From: Zantedeschia hybrid cultivar
Lineage: Eukaryota > Streptophyta > Magnoliopsida > Alismatales > Araceae
DNA length: 64,000 nt
Reading direction: 5' to 3'
Assembly (NCBI GenBank): GCA_030544215.1
Contig: JARZZO010000016.1
Coordinates: 57,825,501-57,889,500 of the forward strand
Under the pieces are notes generated by a model. It did not search any database and was not told where the DNA came from. It worked only from the letters and a program-made list of their open reading frames with translations. Positions 49,893 to 61,862 of the stretch are shown here, in pieces. Position 1 is the stretch's first letter. Every line of letters starts with the position of its first letter. The translations under genes were made by a program, and so were the position numbers.

Positions 49893-50160
49893 GGCCGTCC
49901 AAGCTATTAGACGGCCAAACAGTCGGCCGTCCAACATCTTGGATGGCCCCTTGACTGGCCATCAATATCTCTAGACGGCCAGGTTCTCGGCCGTCCTCTC
50001 ATTTGGACGGCCAATCCCCTGGCCGTCGTCTAACTTGGACGGCCAAGCTTCAGACCGTCCTTCCCCCTTTGACGGCCAACCTGTTGGCCGTCCTCCCCCT
50101 TTGACGGCCAATCCGCTGGCCGTCCTCCCTACTTTGACAGCTACTCTATTAGCCGTCCAT
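49893..50160 (+). repeat. Palindromic ~32-bp tandem array in the leader
   Basis: Nine units start near 49893, 49925, 49956, 49989, 50021, 50053, 50085, 50118 and 50152. Arms are GGCCGTCC and GGACGGCC with 6-10 bases between. The unit layout is the same as in the U3 array, with C:G in the stem where that array has A:T. Confidence 0.8.
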
Positions 50161-50658
50161 GTGTGCTGCCTACTTTTTCTATTGATGATTCGTTGTATGT
50201 TCTGGCTCGTTCTTTGTTAAGTTACTGGATTTTTTTCCAGGGTACTCTCTGCGGGGGCTTTAAGGAAGAGTCGGCATCACATCTCTAGTCAATTCTCCCA
50301 CAATATTTGACTCTCCACCTGAGGATTCCCACTCGGGTGTAACTAGTCTTATTATGTTGGGAACCTCCGTGAGTCTCTGCGAGCCAGGGATTCCCACTTG
50401 GCCGTTGAGCAGGTTGTACCTAAAACCACCTAATAGAAATCTGGATTTGTGTGAGGTATTGAGTCCTTCCATTCACAATCGTCACTGAGAGAATTGTTTC
50501 AAAATCAAAGACACCTAACTAAATTCTGGTGGAACAGGTTTTGAAAGGAGAATACAAGGTCGTTAAGGGTTTGAATTTGATTTGTTAGAAACCAACACTC
50601 ACAATACACTATTAACCTTTCAAGTGAAATATAAAAACTTTTAGGATTTGTGTTCATA

Positions 50659-52225
50659 ATGAATCGAATGTATGTTAACACTGTGTATGATGACATGGAT
50701 GAGCTTGGTAATAATGTCATGCACAATCCTCTGTTTGAAATTGAAGAAGATCTCCAACAATCCTTCATAGGTATGCTTCAAGCATCCAGAGAAGGACTTC
50801 CGAAGAAAGATTCTGATGAATCTTCTACCTCGCAGGGAGAAGATGAGCCGGTAATTTCAAGTAGAACATTCCAAAATCTTGGAGAAGATCCGGAACTTAT
50901 TGCTGTATTATCACGTTATACTCCCGATCAACTCATCCAATTAGTCTTCCGTGGCAAAATCCAGGATACCACTCCTCGAAAGACTCAATTCCAAGGATCT
51001 TCTAGCCGACCCCAGGCTAATCAAACAATGCCAGCTCAAACAATCCCATCTAATCTCATCAACCAGGTCACATCTCCTAAGCAGGAGGAGTTCATCTACA
51101 AAAATGAGGTTGAGACTTGTATGCGGCAACTTATGGCTGAAAGTCTTAGCCTTAGACAACCCCATTCCCTTTCGAGCTACTGCAAGCTCCCTGCAGCCTA
51201 CTTCCCACCAGGATTCAAAGTACCTAAGTACAGGAAGTACGATGGTACTACTGACCCACACAATCACTTATCAGGGTTTCTCATAGATTCTCACTAGTGG
51301 CTCTTTGATAGAGTCTTCCTTGTTCACCTCTTTTAGAAGTCTCTCGAGGGAGAGACCTTGAGATAGTTTTCTTCTCTACCAGCCACTGACCTAATCAATT
51401 TCGATATGGTCTCTGAAAGATTCATCACACATTTCAATCACATGGCAGCCTTGCCCCCTACCTACCTTATTTGATCTCGTAATGGAAAAAATGAAGTCTG
51501 ATGAAGACTTCACTCACTTTGCTAATAGGTGGAGAGCCATGGCCTCTAGAGCAGAGGTTGTCATCCCTGAAGCCCAAGCGGTCATTATGCTTGTTAACAA
51601 CGTTACCCCTCAGTTCCGAGCTATTCTCATGCTTAGCGAATTTCAAACATTTTCCCAGCTGTATAATCGAGATAGAATAGTTCAGTCTCAAATCCGAGAT
51701 TCCACTCTGCCTTCGTTCTTTGAAAACAGAAACATGAACAAGAAAGTCATACCGACTCCTACCACAGAAGGAGTTACCATCAATGAGCATGTTAGTATGC
51801 TAGTACAGCCTACCAGGGTTCCCAATTCTCACCCTAAGTCTGATGCTCAGCTCAATCAGAAACAATATTCAGCTGTTCCTCCCCCGACTAATTACAATCG
51901 TCTTATGGCTAAACGAGCATCATATCCACTTCTGCCAGAATCATTAGTAGATATTTTTTATGCCTTGTTAGCTTGTAATGCGATTCAACTCCCACCTCAA
52001 CGAGAAGGTGTTCCGTGCAGTGCGGACACGTCCAGGTATTGCCCCTACCATAGGGTTCCGGGTCACACGATCTACAACTGCTTCACTTTTAGGGATTGGG
52101 TGTATGACTTGAATGATGAAGGTCGAATAAACTGGGAGAACATGAAGAAGGCTATTGATGCTTTAAAGGCCAAGAAGGAATTAGGAATTGTGAAAGATCC
52201 GTTATCTTCTAATCAAGCAGTCTAA
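50659..52225 (+). pseudogene. Tat gag, broken
   Basis: ATG at 50659 opens a frame to TAG at 51295-51297, ending with the gag motif PPGFKVPKYRKYDGTTDPH. In-frame stops near 51295, 51340 and 51364 and a frameshift near 51475 follow. Gag resumes at 51482 (EDFTHFANRWRAMASRAE) and has a variant zinc knuckle CPYHRVPGHTIYNC (Cys, His, His, Cys spacing 2-4-4) followed by FRDWVYDLNDEGRINW, characteristic of Tat gag. The stop is at 52223-52225. Confidence 0.85.
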
Positions 52226-52373
52226 GATCCCTCCAGTTGAACAACCAACAATCCTCAAGCCAGTCACCCTCATTCAGATCCCTCCGATCACAGCTGAGGG
52301 ACCCACCCTATCCATCTTCTGCCCAACCAAGAATTAGGGGTCGATAACCTGCCTCAATCCTATAAGGTCACCA

Positions 52374-53681
52374 ATGAAGGAAGCAGACCCAATCTCGGTA
52401 GGAGTAACACTCATGAATCGCATTATTCTTCCAAGCCAACCCTTGGACTCCCAGGATAACTCAATCCCCACTGCGGGAAATCTCCAGTCTGAATATAACA
52501 TCCTCCAGCATTTGGAGAAGACTCCTGCCAAGATCTCTATCCTTGAGCTAATACCGAAATATCCCACACACAGGGAAACACTGTTTAATTTCCTACAGCA
52601 AATCACGGTCAATGAAGATCTTCCTATTGGATGAGTCACTAATGTCATCCTCTCGGTCACTCAGACCCCCATAATATCCTTTCCAGAAAAAGATCTGGCT
52701 CCCCCCGAGTGCCGATCCCTTCCTTTGTGCCTAACTGCCACTCTCAATGGCCATTCAGTAGACTCCATTTTACTGAATACCGGAGCCTCTATCAATGTCT
52801 GTCCCCTCAAGACCCTCAAAAGGATAGGGATAGATCCAGAGAAGATTGAGTCCACCTCCATGATGGTCTCGGCTTATGATAATTCTCAAAGACCAGCAGA
52901 TGGAAAAATCTTCCTACAACTGGAAATCGGCCTGGTAGCCATGATTTCGGAATTTTACATCTTGGATGTTAAGCCCATCTACAATGCTATTCTAGGGAGA
53001 CTTTGGATGGACCAAACCTTGGGAGTCCCATCTACCAACCACCAGTGCTATAAGTTCCCGTACAACGGGAAAATTGTGAAGGTCAAAAGCACTCTCTATA
53101 TCGAGTCACTGGACTTAGTAACAACAGAACATATTCCATCTATGATAACTTCCAAGAAAGGCAAAGAACCCGTTCTTTCATCAGTCAATTCTCATCTCAG
53201 GCCTAGGCCCGACATAGGTTGGCAGCTCATGAGTAAGATGGGGTATAGTTCAGGCTCCGGATTAGGAAGAGAAGAACAAGGCATTCGTGACCCTATCTTA
53301 GAGAACCTTATCATTGGGGGATGTGGCCTGGGTTACAAGTCAACTGAACCAACAAAAAGGACAAAGAAATGGTTCCTCATGAATCGGTTTGTGAGAAAGA
53401 AGCAGGAGTTGCTTAGGATAGAAGAGGGAGTGCAAGAAGAGAACGAGGATAGTTGAGAGGAAAATGAAGAAGATTTCGGCATAACATCTTTGTTTCAAGA
53501 ATCAAACAACCCACAGATAGGGCTCTTTTTGGTCAAGAATGAACCGGCTCCTGCCACGTTCATTTCTTTCTTGTTCCACCCACCTTCCATCCTGATGCTC
53601 CCAGCACCGGTCAATGCCCTTTCTTCTGAATGTTTCATGTTAGAGGCGTTTGGTCATAAAAAAAAAGTTCAATTCTCATCT
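52374..53681 (+). pseudogene. Tat protease plus G-patch region (active site lost)
   Basis: One frame with stops at 52632 and 53454. The retropepsin-like site reads LLNTGASINVCPL, with Asn encoded at 52776-52778 where the family has the catalytic Asp. YNAILGRLWMD is the second conserved strand. Downstream, at about 53214-53290, is a G-patch: GWQLMSKMGYSSGSGLGRE followed by EQGIRDPI, then GCGLGY. Confidence 0.85.
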
Positions 53682-56103
53682 TGAAAGGGGGCGAGGTCAC
53701 TTTTGAGGAACTAACATGGTGGGACAACCCCGCCATCGTTGAATCTTTATCCCAAGGATCCACCCTTTTCCCATTTGGGACAAACCTGACCCATTCTTCG
53801 GGTCATGTACATAGTAACTTAGGAATTAGGATAGCCTCCTCCTTGTCTAGAGATTGTAGGGCTAAGCAGGTTCCTTTTTTCTTAGTTCAGGAGTTAGCAA
53901 ATAGGTGTAAAGTTTTGAACAAAGTTGACAAGTTTCTTCAGATAGGGGTCATCTCTGAACTATTGGAGCTTGTGAAAGTTGAATCCTGCAATGATAGTCT
54001 AGGAATATTTGAGCTTAGCGAAGGAGAAGAGGATGATGACTTGGCCGAACCACTTGTCAATGGGACGAGACGGTTTGATGAACCTTCGTCAGCCGTCGAC
54101 GAACCCACTAAAGAAGTCAACCTTGGAATAGAGAAGGATCCGAAGATAGTGCTAATTAGCGCTAGATTGAGTCCTGAAGAAGAAGAGTCTATAATAGCCG
54201 TACTCCGAGAACATCATGACGGGTTTGCTTGGTCATATGAGGATATGCCCGGATTAAACACAGAGTTGGTGGAACATCGGTTAATCCTCAAGCCTGATGC
54301 CAAACCCGTGAAACAAAAGTTAAGACGGCTACAACCGGAATTAGCACTTAAGGTAAAAGAAGAGGTTGACAAATTACACAAGGCCAAGTTCATTCGGATA
54401 GTGCTCTATCCTAAGTGGGTAGCTAATATCGTCCCCGTGACAAAAAAAGATGGAAAGGTTAGGGTTTGCATAGACTTTCGCAACCTCAATCAAGTTTGTC
54501 CAAATGATGATTTCCCACTTCTTCATATAGACTTGATAGTCGATAATACGGCTGGATTTGAAATGTTGTCCGTCATGGATGGTTTTTCAAGATATAATCA
54601 AATCCGAATAGCTAAAGAAGACCAAGAGAAGACATCTTTCATAACCCTATGGGGAACTTATTGCTACATGGTCATGCCATTCGGACTTAAGAACGCTGGA
54701 GCCACCTACCAGGGGCAATGATGGCAATCTTTCATGACATGATTCACATCGACATGGAGGTTTATGTGGATGATATCTTAGTGAAGTCTAAAACCAGGAA
54801 GGAGCATGCTCAAGTTCTTAGGGCTGTAATGCAGAGGTCAAGAGAGCACCAACTGAAAATGAATCCAAAAAAATGCGTATTCGGTGTTTCCTCTGGTAAA
54901 TTGCTAGGGTTCATGATAAGCAGAAGGGAGATTGAGGTCGATCCGGACAAAGTGAAGGCGATAGTAGAAATGCTCCCTCCTAAAAATGTCAGGGATATAA
55001 AGGGTCTCATCGGCCGTCTGCAATTTATCAGACGATTCATATCTCAACATTCTGTGAGATGTAAACCCTTTTATGATTTATTGAAAGGAGGGGCAAAGTT
55101 TATTTGGAGTGATAAGTGTCAAAAGGCCTTCGACGAGTTGAAGAGTTATCTCCTCAATCCACCAGTCCTTATGGCTCCTATCTCGGGGCGGCCTTTATTG
55201 CTATACGTCTCTACCACTGAAAAATCAGCTGGAGCAGTATTGGCCCAACTTGACGACGAGAAGAAAGAAAGAGCAGTGTACTATCTCTCCAAACTCTTCA
55301 ACGATGCTGAAAAGCGATACACTGCTATAGAAAGAACATGTGCGGCCGTCGTCTGGGTAGTGCAGAAATTGAAGCACTACTTCCTCGCCCACGAGGTTAA
55401 ACTCCTAGCAAGAATGGACCCGATAAAATATTTGCTAGAGCGGCCAGTTGTAACAGATAGGCTGGTGCGGTGGTAGACCTTCTTGAACCAATTTGATATT
55501 ACCTATGTAAATCAGAAGACTGTAAAGGGGCAAGCAATTGCCGAGCATCTAGCTCATCATCCGCTGCCTACATTTTCGCCCACCAACGATGAATTCCCAG
55601 ATGAGGAGTTGGGTCTAATAGTGGATGACACTCCATCCTGGGTCCTTTACTTCGATGGGGCACTTAATTCTCAAGGCAGTGGGGTAGGAGTGGTCCTCGT
55701 ATCTCCGGAAGGGGTAAGTATTCCACACGCTTGCCAACTCTCCTTCTCAGTGACCAACAATGTCGCTGGATATGAGGCTCTCCTAGTTGGCTTAAAATTG
55801 GCATTGGTCCTCAAAGTCATAGAATTAAGAATAATTGGAGATTCTCAATTGATTCTTCGCCAAACCGTGGGCAAGTATCAAACCCGGGATCCAAAGTTGA
55901 AGCCATATCAGGAGTTAGTGAGAACGCTAGCCAGACGTTTCAGAAGGATTACCTACGTAGATGTGCCTAGGTCCCAGAACATTCTAGCAGATGCCCTGGC
56001 CTCCTTATCTTCAGCACTAGAAATTCCCATCACCAAAAGCTCAGCAACCATCACTTTACACAAGCAAGACTCGCCCTCCTTTCGGGACCCCTGGTTCCAG
56101 TAA
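53681..56103 (+). pseudogene. Tat RT, RNase H and archaeal-type second RNase H
   Basis: RT begins around HRLILKPDAKPVKQK. VRVCIDFRNLNQVCPND, DGFSRYNQI and MPFGLKNAGATYQ follow, then a one-base frameshift near 54718 and an intact YVDD at 54763-54774. The first RNase H (54718-55476) includes VLAQLDDEKK and YTAIERTCAAVVW, and ends at an amber stop (55474-55476) after RLVRW. After a linker, the second RNase H (about 55640-56010) keeps all four acidic positions: YFDGA, GYEALL, GDSQLI and ADALASL. Confidence 0.9.
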
Positions 56104-56190
56104 TTCCTTCTCTCATTTGAACATGTCTCTGCTATCACGGAAGAACTCACCCCCGATTGGGATGATGGAAATCCGTGGTATTTTGATATC

Positions 56191-57430
56191 ATGAACTACC
56201 TTCGCGATGGATCATTCCCATCTTATGCCACAACTTCAGACCGCAAGGCAATCCGCCGAGCATCTCAACGCTACCTTATCTTAGGTGGACTTCTTTTCAG
56301 AAGATCCTTCAATGGGGTACTCCTTCGGTGTCTAGATGATGCTGAAATCCATCATGTCATGGAAGTAACTCATGCAAGCGATTGTAGTGGTCATATCAAT
56401 GGCCGTGCCTTAACTCAGAAGCTCTTCATGTCCTATTATTGGCCTTTAATGGAGGCTGACTGTTCCATATTTGTTCAAAGGTGCTTGAAATGTCAGTTAC
56501 ATGCTAACAAGATTCATGCACCTTCATCATCTCTCAAATCCATCATTTCCCCTTTGCCCTTCGCCATGTGGGTATTCGACGTTATAGGACCTCTGGAGGA
56601 TCGATCAGGCGAAATAAAAAGGAAATCATTTATCTTAACTGTCACTGAGTATTTCACTAAAGGACTGAAGCGGAAGCATTTGCGGAGATCAAAGCATCCA
56701 CGGTGGTGAAGTTCATCAAGCGCAACATTCTCGCCAGGTTCGGGACACCACGCGATCTCATCACCGACAATGGACCATAATTCATCTCCCAGGAGCTCCA
56801 GGACATGTGTAGTAGATATGTCATTAATTTGCATCACTCTTCGCCTTACTATCCACAAGGAAATGGTCAAGTCGAAGCCACCAATAAAACTCTCATTCGA
56901 ATCATCAAAAGAACTTGCAGATCTCACAATTATTTAGATTGGTCGGATCGTCTAGTCGAGGCTCTTTGGGCGTATCGCACTTCTGTCCGAACTCCTACCG
57001 GACAAACACCTTATGCACTGACATTTGGAACAGATGCGGTACTTCCATATGAGTCCTCCTTCCTTCTCTAAGAGTGCAGTTGGATAATAGAATCAGCGAC
57101 GCCGAACGTCATAGGGCCATGTTAACCCAACTGGAACTATTAGACGAAAAAAGGATAATGGCGGCAAACCATACTCAAGTTTACAGAAATAGAATCGCGA
57201 GATTCTATGCAAAGAAGGTTCTCGAAAGAAAGTTTGAAATTGGGGAAATAGTACTAAAGAGAAAAATAATCAAAATTCTTGGTCCCAGGAATAAATTGCA
57301 AGAAAATTGGGAATGTTCATTTGTAATCAAGGAGGCATACTCAGGTAATGCATATCGCCTAATCAATGAAAAGGAAGAAGAATTACCCCATCCTTGGAAT
57401 GGGGTGTATCTGAAGAAGTTTTACCCTTAA
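56191..57430 (+). pseudogene. Tat integrase, broken
   Basis: The H2C2 zinc site is HHVMEVTHASDCSGH...CLKCQ. The first catalytic Asp lies in WVFDVIGP. A frameshift near 56660 and a TAA inside ITDNGP-FIS (about 56778) break the core. The third catalytic Glu lies in GNGQVEATNKTL. The stretch ALWAYRTSVRTPTGQTPY is standard for the family. A further shift occurs near 57070; the C-terminal part ends LPHPWNGVYLKKFYP, stop at 57430. Confidence 0.88.
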
Positions 57431-59121
57431 AAACACACACACACACACACACAAAAAATCAAAAATTTCAAAATCCAATTTTTTTTTTAATATTCCAAAA
57501 AGCAGCAAAAATATTTGTGAATATCTGCATACCTCAATGAAAATGACAAAAAAATTAGAAAAGACACAAAATCCAATTGTCTGGTGACTGCCACATAACC
57601 CCCTGTCTAGGTCTAGTTGCATGATAGATTGGGTTAACATTAAGGTTTGGCTAAGATTTTGGTCCACCAGAACCTTAGACGTGTCTACTTTACTTTGATA
57701 CGGATCTCTATGATCATCATGAGATGCACACACCTACACGTTTTTTTAAAGAGAACCTTCTTAAAATGAGTTCGAAGTCTTTAGTACACTGTCAACTGCA
57801 ACTTTTGCTCTTCGTTTCTCGACCGATCAGGACAGTCGACATCCTTAAACGGTCGAGCTCAGCAAACTGCGGTTCCTCAACAACCCGATAGATGTAACCC
57901 CTTAAATAGGCCCAAATATGAAACGTAAAGGACCAGAGCATGTGAAGAGGGCAGTGTCCCCGCAGACGGAATATCAAATAACCCCGAAAAATATCAAGAG
58001 AGGAAAAGAAGTACAAAAAAGGGTAAATGGGTTCAAGCAATCTTACAAAAAAGCTTGGTCGTGACCGTGCCTGGCCATGAAATCTACTAAAAGCCTGAAA
58101 AATAAAAAATAGGGGCATCTAGGAGGTCAAAAAAGAGTTCGTTTTGTCATAGCTCTATCTTTTAATGGTTTTGTCGATCATTCTGTGAGGTTTATCTCCA
58201 AAATTTATTCACTTTTTCTCCCCCAAGGTTTAAACACGAGATAGCTATCTAAAGATCGAATATCATTTTAAAAGGTTTGTTTTTCAAAAATCATCATATG
58301 CTCACATGATCACAGGAGTCCAAAATGAGTAAAGAGTAATGTCAGTGTTTCTGGTGAATCAATTCCTTAACCATAATCTCTATGAGCACTCTCAAAACTT
58401 CGGGCTTAGGTCAATGCATGCGCGTCACCTATGGGTGCGACGACGTCTGATTCCGGGTCAGCGTCGCGCGGTTGACCGTTGGGGTTCCAAGGTGTTCCAT
58501 CTTATACCTTCTAGGTTGTGAGGAAAGAGACCCGGGTCGGACAAATCATTTACCTCGAAATTTTTTTGGGCAAACTTGGTGGTCGGAAGCAGCTGGGAGC
58601 TTAAGCATGGCATGACGGTATTGTCATCAGTATGAGTTTTAGCCGATCAAGGTTAGTTTGAGGAGTCTAAAGACTCAAATCAATCTAGATGTATGCTTAG
58701 GATATCTGGGAAGTTGAGTGTGCATTTCCCTTTCATTATTCAACCAGACTAAGTTTGGGCAGTCACCAAGTGGTCGGAATCAAAAACATGTTTTTGTTTA
58801 TCACGCACCCCACTTGTTGATATCCGCTAGCATTTGCATATTTTCTTGTCATATCGGTTTCAATACTCTTCCTTTTGTCTGGTTAGTAGGACACGGCCCC
58901 TTGACCCTATGCGAAGACTAGGAAAAAGGTAGTTGCTCTTTTTTGGGAAAGGGGCTGAAAATAGATATTATTAACTGTTTTCCTTAATGTTGTGCATGCA
59001 GGAAGAACATGTATGAACAAAAAGTAAAACAAGAAGTGTCCGGAGATCCAAATAGTGAAATATGCAAGCATAACATAATGTTCATACATTACAATACAGG
59101 GGCATATCCCTGTATTAGCTC
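57431..59121. other. Spacer between Tat integrase and the antisense gene
   Basis: A (CA)n run starts 3 bases after the integrase stop, at 57433. The remainder is unique-looking DNA with no recognisable protein on either strand. It contains a possible polyadenylation region for both converging units. Confidence 0.45.
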
Positions 59122-61440
59122 TCAATCCCTCTTCCTTCCCTCCGCCTCATCATCTCTCCTATCATGAGAGGAGTGCTTCATTTGACTCTCAGCGTCATAC
59201 TCCCGAGCACGGCGATGACCCGATGCCAGTTGCATGGACCCCGAAGAGCCAGCAGGTCGAAGTGCCCTCCATGCATCCTCAACAAGAAGGGAGTCAAGGT
59301 CTCTAAAGATCGAACTCCCAGCAGGTGCCTGGCCAGTTGATGGGGCAGGGATAGGCGGACGAGCTCCTGGACTATGTGCGCTAGATCTCGTGGCTTGTTC
59401 TCGCCCCTTCTTCATCACTCGGTCTCACAGGGTCCGGTACTTGAAATCAAGCTCCTTCACCTCTGTTTGCGACCTCGTCAGCTCCTCCCACAGGCCGGCT
59501 ATCTTGCCCTCCCAGTACACGTCTGGATGGGATCCTTCTCTTGCCCTGGCCGAGCAGTCCGCTCCTCTAGCACTTGATCTCTCAATCGCTGATTGAGGTT
59601 CTCCAATTCCTGTGCCCTGGCTAAGGCGGCTTCCACCTCCTGGCGCTGCAAAGGAACTTAGGGTTAAGCAAATTCAATCGGAATAACACAAGAATGGAAC
59701 AACCCTCACCTGCTGTGCCAAGTCCGCCTCCCGGGCCTCCGCACGGCGAAGGGCATCCTGTAACCTCGCCTCCCAATCAGCAGGGGCAGTTGGCCCCTGA
59801 GATGATGAGCCTGCGCCAGGATCTCCTCGCGGCCCGTGGCGGGCTAGCATTTCTCTCTGCATCACAAAGAATTTCGCAAAATAAAAGGACAATCTTACTC
59901 CCGAAACCAGAAATCAAACTTCTCACCAACTCTCCAATTTGGCGAAGCAAGTCACTCGTCTGCAGAACCAAAATCTCATTCTGATTCTTTAGAATCTGCA
60001 CGGCTTCGGTTTCGGACATCTGTTGCAAGAATACCACCAAGGTCAATCAGTAAGAAGAGATTGGATGAAATGAATTGAAGGGTTTAAATTGACGCACCCG
60101 CCGTGCATCTAGAAACATGCGGTCCGCGTACCGTCGGGCGTAATCTCCTAAGTATGTGTAACTATCTCGCAGGAATTTATCCTCCTGCAGGGCGTCCCTA
60201 GTGCGGTACCATACCTCAATCTCAGCTCGCCTTACCACTCGCCAGTCCTGACCAATTGCAGAAGATCGGCGATGACCGCGGTTCATATCAGGGTAGGTCG
60301 GAAAGGCAAGCAAAGGCTGGTGCCATCCCCACGTACGGAAAGCCATCTGAACGAAGAGGCCATCACAGATATTCACACATAGCAGGGGCACTTCTCGTCG
60401 GAATTGGGAAATACTCTGAGACACCCATGGATGATCAGCGAGATCCTCCTCTGCATATGGCATCCACACCACCTGATTGAAGTGAAAAGTCAGACTTAAT
60501 CATTGGTCAAGAGGTACATATCTTGAATTACTCACCATGTGAGGAGGAAATGTATCAAGCTGGGCACGGATGTCCTCAACGCGGTACAAGACGGGACGAT
60601 AATCCCGAATCACTTCCCACCGCGTCATAAGTTGAGTCCATCCCTCACGATCCGCGGAGACTGCCCCACGGCCGATGGGGAAGCGGGTATAACCCCAAAT
60701 CTACAAGAGATAACACAGTCAATATGAATCAGTATAAGCAAGGAAGGACGGAGATCAACAATCAAGAAGGATTATTTGAAGAAAGGGCGTGAACCCGCCC
60801 AAATTGCCAGATCCCTGGCCATAGCTCACCAGGTGAGAAAAGAGGTGACCCAGCATCGCTGCTCCCCATGCCATCTTCTTCGCTGCTTGGAGGTCCTCCA
60901 ACAACGGCAAGTACTTCAAGTTGACCTTGTCCGGAGCTGTAGCAAATAGCAGTCTTCCGAAGAAGAATAGGAGGAAGATCCGCAAATTCTCATCATCTGA
61001 GCGGCCATCCAAATCTAGCAAAGTCTCCACTCTCTCAGCAAAAGCCTCAAGAGTCTCGCTCGGCATCTGTCGTACCCGACTCAATCCCACGGACCGGGCA
61101 AAATGCCCGAGGGGTATATGAGATAATGCTCTTTGGACTCGATAGTACCCTTCACTCAGGAGTCGGTTTGAAAGCTGCTTGTAATCCCTGAGCTCAGGAC
61201 CCACTACTGGATCACCAATGACTGACAAACCCGTCAAAAAGGAGACGTCTTCCAATATGGGCAGCATATGTCCCTAAGGCATGATAAAGGCTCTGCATCT
61301 ATCATCCCAACGTTCCCGCAAAGCCACCAAGAAGGGTGCATCTATCATAAATGGTCGGATCCGAAACAGCAGCCCGAACCCAAACGCATCCACCTGGAAA
61401 AGGAGCCGGTCGGGCAGTGCATGGTACCAGGCCATTCTAG
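59122..61440 (-). pseudogene. Spliced plant-mobile-domain (PMD) gene, degenerate
   Basis: Minus-strand exons: about 61440-60783, then 60700-60536, 60472-60098, 60019-59927, 59856-59710 and 59645-59122; the last five have clean acceptors and matching phase 0. PMD landmarks are APFLVALRERWDDR, LEDVSFLTGLSVIGDPV, RFPIGRG, and REVPLLCVNIC followed by FRTWGW. The C-terminal exons are Ala/Glu/Arg-rich and predicted coiled coil (WEARLQDALRRAEAREADLA). Lesions: TAG at 61276-61274 inside the PMD, a probable lost donor at the end of the first exon (AT where GT is expected), a frameshift near 59520 and TGA at 59427-59425. PMD proteins act in silencing and meristem maintenance in plants and are also carried by transposons. 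Here the gene is tail-to-tail with a Tat element and may be its cargo. The 5' end is not recognisable. Confidence 0.8.
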
Positions 61441-61489
61441 TGTTGTTTTATTATTACTTTCATGTAACATATTATTGTGATATTAAATA

Positions 61490-61572
61490 TACTATTCTGA
61501 AGTGTATGCCTAGGCGATGTGTAGGTGGGTGCCTAAGCGCATAGGGGTCACCTTACCGTCTTGACAATGATG
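61490..61572. repeat. GC-rich dispersed repeat fragment
   Basis: TGCCTAGGCGATGTG...GTGCCTAAGCGCATAG...CGTCTTGACAATG is the reverse-type end of the TTGTCAAGGTGGGCGCC repeat seen at 47247. It lies directly upstream of the PMD gene and may have cut off its 5' end. Confidence 0.45.
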
Positions 61573-61667
61573 CGATCGACGAGCTGTAGCTGTTCTATCC
61601 ATGAAGATTTTTGCATGATTGCAGCAACATAAAAGTGACCCGCTTTCTCTCGCCTACGGACCATCGA

Positions 61668-61862
61668 AATGAATAGTGTAACGGCATAATGAATAGTGCA
61701 ACGTTGCTATGAATACTGACCGTTGCCATGAATAGTGCAACATCGCCTTGAATAGTCGTCACAATGAATAGTGTGATGTCTCTATGAATAGTAGACGTTG
61801 CCATAAATAGTGATCGTCACTATGAATAGTTCACCATCGCAATGAATAGTGAACAATGCGAT
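61668..61862. repeat. Minisatellite, ~19-20-bp unit, about 10 copies
   Basis: Unit of the type ATGAATAGTGCAACGTTGCC with variants (CAACATCGCC, ATCGTCAC, TCACCATCGC). Single dispersed copies recur near 61925, 62043, 62331 and 62468, often with CACCTCGATAAGCGTGCCA after them. Confidence 0.8.

Larger units (their letters stand above)
48500..57430 (+). mobile_element. Ty3-Gypsy retrotransposon, Tat lineage, decayed
   Basis: Starts with TGTAGACACCGATTTTGGAC. Then come an approximately 1.3-kb LTR, a possible Arg-type primer site at 49784, a repeat-rich leader, gag, protease, G-patch, RT, RNase H, a second archaeal-type RNase H and integrase ending at 57430. The second RNase H is diagnostic of the Tat/Ogre lineage. 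Several frameshifts and stops and a mutated protease site make it inactive. The element may continue to the polypurine tract near 63932, which would take in the antisense PMD gene. A matching 3' LTR is not in the window, and the sequence after that tract does not resemble the 5' LTR start. Confidence 0.88.

Noticed and set aside
57792..58118. 108-residue minus-strand frame between the Tat integrase and the PMD gene
   Set aside because: Aromatic/Leu-rich but without recognisable domain or splice-consistent link to the PMD exons.
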